From Betaproteobacteria bacterium (GTDB lineage: Bacteria; Pseudomonadota; Gammaproteobacteria; Burkholderiales; Casimicrobiaceae): DNA of 43,741 nt. A model generated the notes under the pieces. The model was not told the origin of the DNA and made no database searches. It worked only from the letters and a program-made list of their open reading frames with translations. The stretch is from positions 1 through 43,741 of the forward strand of contig JADIZG010000032.1 in NCBI GenBank assembly GCA_016704895.1, read 5' to 3'. Shown here piece by piece: positions 24,269 through 30,592 of the stretch (position 1 is its first letter; each line of letters opens with the position of its first letter). Both the position numbers and the translations under genes were made by a program.

Positions 24269-25291
24269 ATGAGCGGCGATCCGGTGCGCGTCGGGGTGGT
24301 CGGACTGGGCCGGCTGGGCAAGCGCCATGCGGCGAACCTCGCGTTGCGCGTGCCCGGCGCCGAGCTCGTGGCGGCCTGCAGTCCGTCGGCCGACGAGCGG
24401 GAGTGGGCGAAGGCCACGCTCGGCACGAAGCACCTGTACGCCGACTACGCGCAGCTGCTCGCGCACCCGGGGCTCGACGCGGTGTTCCTCGTGACGCCCA
24501 ACACCGTGCATCCGGAGCAGATCGTTGCCGGGCTCCGGGCCGGCAAGCACGTGTTCTGCGAGAAGCCGCTCTCGCTCGAGCTCGACGAGTGCCTCGCGGT
24601 CGAGGCGGAGGCCGCGCGCCATCCGCGGCTCAAGGTGATGATCGGCTACGTGCGGCGCTTCGACGCGAGCTACCAGGACGCGCAGAAGAAGATCGCGTCG
24701 GGCGCGATCGGCCGGCCGTTCCTCGTGCGCTCGCAGACGACGGACATGAACGACCCGTCGGGGTTCTTCGTGCGCTTCGCGCCCAAGTCGGGCGGGATCT
24801 TCCTCGACATGAGCGTGCACGACATCGACGCGGCGCGGTGGCTCCTCGGCGCGCCGCAGCCGAGGCGCGTGTTCTCGGTCGGCACGATCGCCGTCCACGA
24901 GGGCCTCGCCGACTGCGGCGACGTCGACAACGGCGTGGCGGTCTGCGAGTTCGAGGGCGGCGCGATGGCGACGATCTACGCGTCGCGCACGATGGCGCAC
25001 GGTCACGAAACGACCACCGAGATCGTCGGGACGGCCGGTCGCCTGGTCGTGGGGCGCGACGGGCGCCTGAACCAGGTCGAGATCGCCGACGGGCACGGCA
25101 TCCGCACCGAGACCACGCCGACGTTCTGGGAGCGCTTCGAGGACGCGTTTTTGCGGGAGACCGTCCACTTCGTCGACTGCGTGCGCTTCGACAGGCCGCC
25201 CGGGCTCACGCTTCACGACGCGACCGAGGCCACGCGGATCGGGATTGCATTGCGCACGTCGCTCGTCGAGCGGCGAGCGGTCGAGCTGTAG
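24269..25291 (+). CDS. Gfo/Idh/MocA family oxidoreductase, second cyclitol dehydrogenase
   Basis: A 340-residue paralogue of the preceding gene, 13 nt downstream with a GAGGGCGAG ribosome site. The NAD fold (VRVGVVGLGRLGKRHAANLA), EKP motif (HVFCEKPLSLELDECLAVE) and GGIFLDMSVHDIDAARWLL are all present. Extra features include YVRRFDASYQDAQKKIASG and an insert DPSGFFVRFAPKSG. In other iol clusters a second enzyme of this kind handles scyllo-inositol or D-chiro-inositol; that role is inferred from context only. Confidence 0.88.
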   Translation: MSGDPVRVGVVGLGRLGKRHAANLALRVPGAELVAACSPSADEREWAKATLGTKHLYADYAQLLAHPGLDAVFLVTPNTVHPEQIVAGLRAGKHVFCEKPLSLELDECLAVEAEAARHPRLKVMIGYVRRFDASYQDAQKKIASGAIGRPFLVRSQTTDMNDPSGFFVRFAPKSGGIFLDMSVHDIDAARWLLGAPQPRRVFSVGTIAVHEGLADCGDVDNGVAVCEFEGGAMATIYASRTMAHGHETTTEIVGTAGRLVVGRDGRLNQVEIADGHGIRTETTPTFWERFEDAFLRETVHFVDCVRFDRPPGLTLHDATEATRIGIALRTSLVERRAVEL

Positions 25292-25449
25292 CGTTTCGAC
25301 TCGTCGCGGCGCTGTCCCGGCGGGTTCGGGACGGCGCCGGCGGTGGTTCGGCAGGAGGGGCCGCGGAACCGGCGCGCGGCCGCGCATTGGGATAAGCTGA
25401 CCGCCGCAGGCGGCATCCGCAAGCAGGAAGACCGACCCAGGAGGAGATC

Positions 25450-26481
25450 ATGAGAGTGATGAACTGGCTTCGCGCAATCGTTCCGGCGCTGGCGCTCGCG
25501 GCGCCGCTCACGGCCGCGGCGCAGGGCGAAGTGGTTGTCTACTGCACCGTCCAGGAAGAGTGGTGCCGGCCGATGGTGGCCGCGTTCGAGAAGGCGACCG
25601 GCATCAAGGTGCTGATGACGCGCAAGAGCTCGGGCGAGTTCTACGCGCAGATCAAGGCCGAGGCCGCGAACCCGCGCGGCGACGTCTGGTGGGGCGGCAC
25701 CGGCGACCCGCACCTGCAGGCCGCGGAGGAGGGGCTCACCGAGCCGTACAAGTCGCCGCGCATGGGCGAGCTGCAGGACTGGGCGGTGCGGCAGTGGGAC
25801 GCCGCGAAGGGCCGCACCGTCGGCGTCTACGCGGGCGCGCTGGGCTACAGCTTCAACGTGCCGCAGCTCGCGAAGAAGGGCATCCCCGAGCCGAAGTGCT
25901 GGGCGGACCTGACCAAGCCGCAGTTCAAGGACGAGGTGCAGGTCGCGAACCCGAACTCGTCGGGCACCTCGTACACGATGCTCGCGACGTTCGTGCAGCT
26001 GTGGGGCGAGGACAAGGCGTTCGACTTCCTCAAGGCGCTGCACCGGAACGTCAACCAGTACACGAAGTCGGGCGCGGCGCCCGCGCGCGCGGCCGCCACG
26101 GGCGAGAGCCTCGTCGGCATCACGTTCCAGCACGATGCCGTCGTGCAGGCGGTCAACGGCGCGCCGGTCAGGATCGTGTCGCCGTGCGAAGGCACCGGCT
26201 ACGAGATCGGCAGCATGAGCATCATCAAGGGCGCGAAGAACATGGAGAACGCCAAGAAGTGGTACGACTGGGCGCTCTCCGCGGAAGCGCAGGCGGTCGG
26301 GTCGCAGGCCAAGGTGTCCTATCAGGTGCCGTCGAACAGGAGCGCGCCGGTGCCGGCGGCCGCGCCGAAGCTCTCCGAGATCAAGCTCATCAACTACGAC
26401 TTCGCGAAGTACGGATCGTCGGCGGAGCGCACGCGCCTGCTGAAGCGCTGGGACACGGAGATCTCGACGCTGCCCAAGTAA
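25450..26481 (+). CDS. AfuA/FbpA-type periplasmic substrate-binding protein
   Basis: Binding protein of an ABC importer. AGGAGGAG before ATG 25450 and a signal peptide ending LTAAAQG fix the start; 343 residues. Family marks: VVVYCTVQEEWC, NPRGDVWWGGTGDPH, NSSGTSYTMLATFVQLWGED, MSIIKGAKNMENAKKWYDWA. The sequence is closer to AfuA (hexose-phosphate receptor of Actinobacillus) than to ferric FbpA: no Tyr-Tyr iron pair is evident. Ser60, His228, Asp229 and Glu252 sit at a constant +23 offset from the AfuA ligands I recall (Ser37, His205, Asp206, Glu229). It follows the iol genes on the same strand after 158 nt, so a phosphorylated cyclitol or sugar is a reasonable guess. Confidence 0.88.
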   Translation: MRVMNWLRAIVPALALAAPLTAAAQGEVVVYCTVQEEWCRPMVAAFEKATGIKVLMTRKSSGEFYAQIKAEAANPRGDVWWGGTGDPHLQAAEEGLTEPYKSPRMGELQDWAVRQWDAAKGRTVGVYAGALGYSFNVPQLAKKGIPEPKCWADLTKPQFKDEVQVANPNSSGTSYTMLATFVQLWGEDKAFDFLKALHRNVNQYTKSGAAPARAAATGESLVGITFQHDAVVQAVNGAPVRIVSPCEGTGYEIGSMSIIKGAKNMENAKKWYDWALSAEAQAVGSQAKVSYQVPSNRSAPVPAAAPKLSEIKLINYDFAKYGSSAERTRLLKRWDTEISTLPK

Positions 26482-26494
26482 CGCGGGAAGCGTC

Positions 26495-28615
26495 GTGGCG
26501 ATCGCCGCGCTCGCGGCGCCGGTCTTCGTGCCGGCGGCGCGCGACCGTGTGACGCCGGCGGTCGCCGCCGTCGCGCTCGCGGCGATCGTCGTCCTGCCGT
26601 GGGCGCTCGGCGGCGGCGCGTCCGCGCTGTGGCGCGCGGCCGGCGGCGCCGCCGCGTTCTGGCCGCTGATCGCCGGCGCGGCCGCCGCGCTCGTCCTCGC
26701 GTGGCGCGGGAACGACCGGGCAACCGCGTACGTGTCGGGCGCTTCGGTCCTGTGGGCGTTCGCGGCGGGCTTCGCCGCGGGTCCGCAGGGTCCGTCCTTC
26801 GGCATCGGCGCGGGCATCACGCTCTTCGCGCTCACCGTCTGCTTCGCGCGCGCGGTCGCGCGCCGCGGCGCGTTCAAGGGCGATCCGACCGTCGCGACGA
26901 TCGTCGTCGCGATCGCCGCGCTGCTCGCGATCTTCATCTTCTTCCCGGTCGGCAAGGTGCTCGCGGCCGCGTTGTTCGACGCGAAGGGGCGGATCGCGCC
27001 CGCGCTCGCGGTCGAGCGGCTGATCGCCACCGACGTCTGGGGGCTGGGGTGCTTCGGGGGCGGCACGCACTGCGGCGTGGCGATCAATTCGGCGGTGCTC
27101 GCGACCGTCGTGGGCCTGGGCTCGACGCTGATCGGGCTCGTCCTCGCGCTGGTCGTGCAGCGCGGCGGCCGGCGCTACGCGGGCATCGCGAAGGTGATGT
27201 CGATCCTGCCGATCGTCACGCCGCCGTTCGTGATCGCGCTGGCGCTGGTCGTGCTGTTCGGCCGCACCGGTCTCGTCACCGGCTGGCTCGACGCCTGGTT
27301 CGGCATCGGCCGCTCGCGCTGGCTCTACGGGCTGCCCGGCGTGTCGATCGCCCAGCTGCTGACGTTCTCGCCGATCGCGTTCATGCTGCTGCACGGTGCG
27401 CTGGGCGCGATCAGCCCGGCGCTCGAGGAGGCCGCGCAGACGCTGCGCGCGTCGCGCTGGCGCGTGTTCCGCACGGTCACGCTGCCGCTCCTGCGCCCCG
27501 CGCTCGCCAACGCGTTCCTGCTGGGCTTCGTCGAGAGCCTCGCCGACTTCGGCAACCCGATCGTGCTCGCCGGCAACTACGAGGTGCTGTCGACGAAGAT
27601 CTTCTTCGCCGTCGCCGGCGCGCAGCACGACCCCGGCCGCGCGGCCGCGCTCGCGGTCGTCCTGCTCGGCCTCACGATGGTGGCGTTCTGGCTGCAGCAG
27701 CGCTGGATCGGCAAGCTCTCGTACGTGACGGTGACCGGCAAGGGCGACAGCGGCCTGCATTCGCTGCTGCCGCGGCCGCTCTGGATCGCGTGCTTCGGCA
27801 CGGCGGCCGCGTGGATCGGGTTCACGATCGTCTGCTACGCGGTCATCCTGACCGGCGGATTCGTCAAGGACATCGGCCGCGGCGACATGACGCTGACGCT
27901 GCACCACCTGTCGCAGGGCTTCGGCATCGACACGAGCTCGACCGCCACCATGTTCGTCGGATCGGCCTGGGACAGCTTGTTCACGACGATCGAGGTCGCC
28001 GCGGTCGCCGCGCCGCTGACCGCCCTCGTCGGTCTCCTGTCGGCTTACGTGATCACGCGGCACCGCTTCGTCGGCCGCAAGGCGTTCGAGTTCCTGACGA
28101 TGGTGAGCTTCGCGATCCCGGGCACCGTGATCGGCGTCTCGTACATCGTCGCGTTCAACGTCGCGCCGCTCGAACTGACCGGCGGGATGGCGATCCTCGT
28201 GCTGTGCTTCGTGTTCCGCAACATGCCGGTCGGCGTGCGCGCCGGCATCGCCGCCTTGGCGCAGATCGACCGCACGCTCGACGAGGCGTCGTCCACGCTG
28301 CGCGCGTCGACCGTACGCACGCTCTTCAAGGTCGTCCTGCCGCTGCTCAGGCCCGCCATCCTCGCGACGCTGGTGTTCAGCTTCACGCACGCGATGACGG
28401 CGGTCTCCGCGGTGATCTTCCTCGCGACGGCCAAGTACAACCTCGCCACCGTCTACATCATCAACCGCGTCGAGGCGGGCGAGTATCCGCTCGCGATCGC
28501 CTACTCGTCGGTGCTGATCTTCCTGATGCTCGCGGTGCTGCTGGCCGTGCAGGCGGCGGTCGGCGAGACAAGGCTCGGCAGGCGCGCCGCGCCGGTCCTG
28601 GTCACCGGCGGATGA
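26495..28615 (+). CDS. ABC transporter permease with two fused membrane domains (AfuB/FbpB type)
   Basis: A 706-residue inner-membrane protein starting at GTG 26495, 13 nt after the binding protein. Residues 1-125 carry extra helices, followed by two BPD_transp_1 domains (about 190-395 and 485-690). Each has an ATPase-contacting EAA loop: EEAAQTLRASRWRVFRTVTLP and DEASSTLRASTVRTLFKVVLP. The double domain means one chain can form the whole channel. The fused layout is usual for the ferric/AfuB group. The N-terminal start is uncertain, since a long GC-rich lead precedes the first conserved segment. Confidence 0.92.
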   Translation: MAIAALAAPVFVPAARDRVTPAVAAVALAAIVVLPWALGGGASALWRAAGGAAAFWPLIAGAAAALVLAWRGNDRATAYVSGASVLWAFAAGFAAGPQGPSFGIGAGITLFALTVCFARAVARRGAFKGDPTVATIVVAIAALLAIFIFFPVGKVLAAALFDAKGRIAPALAVERLIATDVWGLGCFGGGTHCGVAINSAVLATVVGLGSTLIGLVLALVVQRGGRRYAGIAKVMSILPIVTPPFVIALALVVLFGRTGLVTGWLDAWFGIGRSRWLYGLPGVSIAQLLTFSPIAFMLLHGALGAISPALEEAAQTLRASRWRVFRTVTLPLLRPALANAFLLGFVESLADFGNPIVLAGNYEVLSTKIFFAVAGAQHDPGRAAALAVVLLGLTMVAFWLQQRWIGKLSYVTVTGKGDSGLHSLLPRPLWIACFGTAAAWIGFTIVCYAVILTGGFVKDIGRGDMTLTLHHLSQGFGIDTSSTATMFVGSAWDSLFTTIEVAAVAAPLTALVGLLSAYVITRHRFVGRKAFEFLTMVSFAIPGTVIGVSYIVAFNVAPLELTGGMAILVLCFVFRNMPVGVRAGIAALAQIDRTLDEASSTLRASTVRTLFKVVLPLLRPAILATLVFSFTHAMTAVSAVIFLATAKYNLATVYIINRVEAGEYPLAIAYSSVLIFLMLAVLLAVQAAVGETRLGRRAAPVLVTGG

Positions 28616-28619
28616 GTCC

Positions 28620-29690
28620 ATGGGATCCCACGAGATGAACGGCAACGCAGGCGGCGTCGTGTTCGAGAACGTGACCAAGCGCTACGGCGGCGTCACGGCC
28701 GTCGACGACGTGTCGTTCCGCGTCGCGCAGGGCGAGTTGGTCACGCTGCTCGGGCCCTCGGGCTGCGGCAAGACGACGACGCTGCGGATGGTCGCCGGGC
28801 TCGAGCCGGTGACCGAGGGCCGCGTGCTGATCGGCGGCACCGACGTCACGCTGCGCGCCGCCAACGAGCGCGACGTGTCGATGGTGTTCCAGTCCTACGC
28901 GCTGTTCCCGCACATGACGGTGCTCGAGAACGTCTGCTACGGCCCGATGTCGATGCGCATGGACCGCGCGAAGGCGCGCGAGGTCGCGGCGGCCAAGCTC
29001 GGGATGCTCGGGCTCGCCGGGCTCGAGGGCCGGCTGCCCTCGGAGCTCTCGGGCGGCCAGCAGCAGCGCGTCGCGGTCGCCCGCTCGCTCGTGCTCGAGC
29101 CCAAGGTGCTGCTGTTCGACGAGCCGCTGTCGAACCTCGACGCGAAGCTGCGGCGCCGCGTGCGCCAGGAGATCCGCGAGCTCCAGCAGGCGCTTTCGCT
29201 GACCGTGCTGTACGTGACGCACGACCAGGAGGAGGCGCTCGCCGTCTCCGACCACATCATCGTGATGGACGGCGGGAAGATCGCGCAGCAGGGCACGCCG
29301 CGCGAGCTCTACGAGTCGCCGGCGAGCCGGTTCCTCGCGGACTTCATCGGCGACGCGAACCTGGTCGACGGCGAGCTCGCGGTGGAGGCGTCGGGCGCGA
29401 CGTTCAGGGCGGGAGGCGTGTCCGCGCCGGTGCGTGCGGACGGGCTCGCCGCGGGACCGGCGACGCTGGCCGTGCGTCCGCACCGGCTGCGCCTGGTCGA
29501 CGCCGGTCGCGGACTCGTGCCCGGCACCTGCAAGCGCGCCGCCTACCTCGGCAGCCGCGCCGAATACGTCGTCGAGAGCCCGTGGGGCGAACTGCTCGTG
29601 TTCGACGTCGATGCGAGATCGCTGCACGGCCGCGACCAGGCGGTCGGGATCGATTTCGACCCCGGCGCGGTGATCCTGCTGCCCCGGTAG
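28620..29690 (+). CDS. ABC transporter ATP-binding protein (AfuC/FbpC type)
   Basis: Energises the adjacent importer. The 356-residue protein has Walker A GPSGCGKTT (45-53), Q-loop MVFQSYALFPHMTVLENV, signature LSGGQQQRVAVARSLV (from 143), Walker B VLLFDEPLSNLDAK (from 163) and switch His in VLYVTHDQEEALAVSD. Residues 270-356 form a TOBE-type regulatory domain (TLAVRPHRLRLV, YVVESPWGELLVFDV). It starts 4 nt after the permease stop; ATG 28635 is an alternative start. Binding protein, permease and ATPase are complete as a set. Confidence 0.95.
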   Translation: MGSHEMNGNAGGVVFENVTKRYGGVTAVDDVSFRVAQGELVTLLGPSGCGKTTTLRMVAGLEPVTEGRVLIGGTDVTLRAANERDVSMVFQSYALFPHMTVLENVCYGPMSMRMDRAKAREVAAAKLGMLGLAGLEGRLPSELSGGQQQRVAVARSLVLEPKVLLFDEPLSNLDAKLRRRVRQEIRELQQALSLTVLYVTHDQEEALAVSDHIIVMDGGKIAQQGTPRELYESPASRFLADFIGDANLVDGELAVEASGATFRAGGVSAPVRADGLAAGPATLAVRPHRLRLVDAGRGLVPGTCKRAAYLGSRAEYVVESPWGELLVFDVDARSLHGRDQAVGIDFDPGAVILLPR

Positions 29691-29801
29691 CGCGCACGCG
29701 ACCGCACCGGCGCCGCCGGGCGGAGGCCGTCGATGCCGATGGGGCTCCGAGCGTCGATCGGCCCTCCGCGGGCGCCCCGGTCCGCGTTGCCAAAAAAACG
29801 C

Positions 29802-29830
29802 TTGCGCAACCGGGTCTTATCGGGTATATT
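29802..29830 (+). promoter_or_regulatory. sigma-70 promoter of cspA
   Basis: TTGCGC (29802-29807), a 17-nt spacer and TATATT (29825-29830), preceded by an A-tract (CAAAAAAACG) that may act as an UP element. Transcription from about 29837 would give a leader of about 140 nt before cspA, typical of cold-shock genes. Confidence 0.8.
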
Positions 29831-29919
29831 GCGCAGCAGCGATATTCAAGCAGTGCAGTTGCCAGTCCAGTACCCGCAGTTCTGCGGCTACTTCTTGCTC
29901 CCCCACCGTCTTGATCTTC

Positions 29920-29957
29920 GCCCCTCGTTAAGGGGCAACCGCCCTTTATTATTTTTG
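29920..29957 (+). promoter_or_regulatory. terminator-like hairpin with competing stem in the cspA leader
   Basis: TAAGGGGC (29929-29936) pairs with GCCCTTTA (29941-29948) over an AACC tetraloop with one G-U, then runs into TTATTTTTG. This looks like an intrinsic terminator, only 13 nt before the AGGAAGG ribosome site of cspA. GCCCC (29920-29924) can instead pair with GGGGC (29932-29936), a mutually exclusive fold. The layout suggests leader attenuation or a temperature-sensitive switch; this is inferred from base pairing only. Confidence 0.5.
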
Positions 29958-29976
29958 TTCCAGGAAGGTTCAAGAC

Positions 29977-30183
29977 ATGGCAACAGGCACAGTCAAGTGG
30001 TTCAACGACGCGAAGGGTTTCGGCTTCGTCACTCCGGAAGACGGCGGCAAGGATCTCTTCGCCCACTTCTCCGCGATCCAGGGTTCGGGTTTCAAGACCC
30101 TGACCGAAGGCCAGCGGGTCAGCTTCGACGTCACCTCCGGCCCGAAGGGTCTGCAGGCGTCGAACATCCGCGCGGCGGAGTAA
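29977..30183 (+). CDS. cspA: cold-shock protein, CspA family
   Basis: A 68-residue single OB-fold RNA/ssDNA chaperone. It has both RNA-binding motifs, RNP1 KGFGFVTP (13-20) and RNP2 DLFAHFSAI (26-34), after the usual MATGTVKWFNDA start. AGGAAGG lies 8 nt before ATG 29977. It has its own strong promoter, a 140-nt leader and an intrinsic terminator, so it should be a single-gene transcript, perhaps with read-through into infA. The paralogue (CspA, CspD or another) cannot be settled from this sequence. Confidence 0.97.
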   Translation: MATGTVKWFNDAKGFGFVTPEDGGKDLFAHFSAIQGSGFKTLTEGQRVSFDVTSGPKGLQASNIRAAE

Positions 30184-30233
30184 TCGGGCCGGACAGCCTG
30201 GCGTCACCGCCGCGCCGTCCGATGCTCAGGACA

Positions 30234-30264
30234 AGCCCGGCCTAAGGCCGGGCTTTTTCTTTTT
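30234..30264 (+). terminator. intrinsic terminator of cspA
   Basis: AGCCCGGCC and GGCCGGGCT form a 9-bp stem around a TAA loop, followed by TTTTTCTTTTT. A textbook Rho-independent terminator, ending 20 nt before the infA start. Confidence 0.95.
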
Positions 30265-30283
30265 GCCTTCTCAAAGGATCCTG

Positions 30284-30541
30284 ATGGCCAAGGAAGAACT
30301 CCTCGAAATGAACGGCGTGGTCGCGGAAGTGCTGCCCGACGGCCGCTACCGCGTGACGCTCGACAACGGTCACAACCTGATCGCCTACTCGGGCGGCAAG
30401 ATGCGCAAGCACCACATCCGCATCATCGCCGGCGACAAGGTCTCGCTGGAGCTCTCGCCCTACGACCTCACCAAGGGCCGGATCACGTTTCGCCACCTCG
30501 AGGGCCGCGGCCCGATCGCGCCGCGCCGTCCGAGGCCCTGA
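30284..30541 (+). CDS. infA: translation initiation factor IF-1
   Basis: An 85-residue S1/OB-fold protein that occupies the ribosomal A site during initiation. ATG 30284 begins the canonical MAKEELLEMNGVVAEVLPDG, then RVTLDNGHNLIAYSGGKMRK and HHIRIIAGDKVSLELSPYDL. The end is extended and Pro/Arg-rich (GPIAPRRPRP). AAAGGAT lies about 6 nt upstream. It sits after cspA rather than in a ribosomal-protein operon, so it may be a second infA copy; that cannot be checked from this window. Confidence 0.96.
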   Translation: MAKEELLEMNGVVAEVLPDGRYRVTLDNGHNLIAYSGGKMRKHHIRIIAGDKVSLELSPYDLTKGRITFRHLEGRGPIAPRRPRP

Positions 30542-30550
30542 CCCGCGCGG

Positions 30551-30580
30551 ACCAGGGTCGGATTCGAATCCGACCCCGGT
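30551..30580. terminator. palindrome between convergent infA and M16 peptidase genes
   Basis: GGGTCGGATTC followed directly by its reverse complement gives a perfect 22-nt palindrome (30555-30576). Flanking ACC/GGT extends it to 30 nt with one mismatch pair. It lies in the 51-nt gap between two converging genes, 12 nt before the M16 stop, and probably works as a bidirectional terminator. Confidence 0.65.
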
Positions 30581-30592
30581 TGCGGGGTATCG

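Noticed and set aside
22204..24426. A 740-codon minus-strand reading over iolR and iolG
   Set aside because: Composition is Arg/Asp/His-rich with no motif; it is the complement of intact genes.
25450..29690. Ferric iron uptake system
   Set aside because: The operon-type fold fits, but the binding protein lacks an evident Tyr-Tyr iron site and has AfuA-like ligand residues; iron remains a fallback only.
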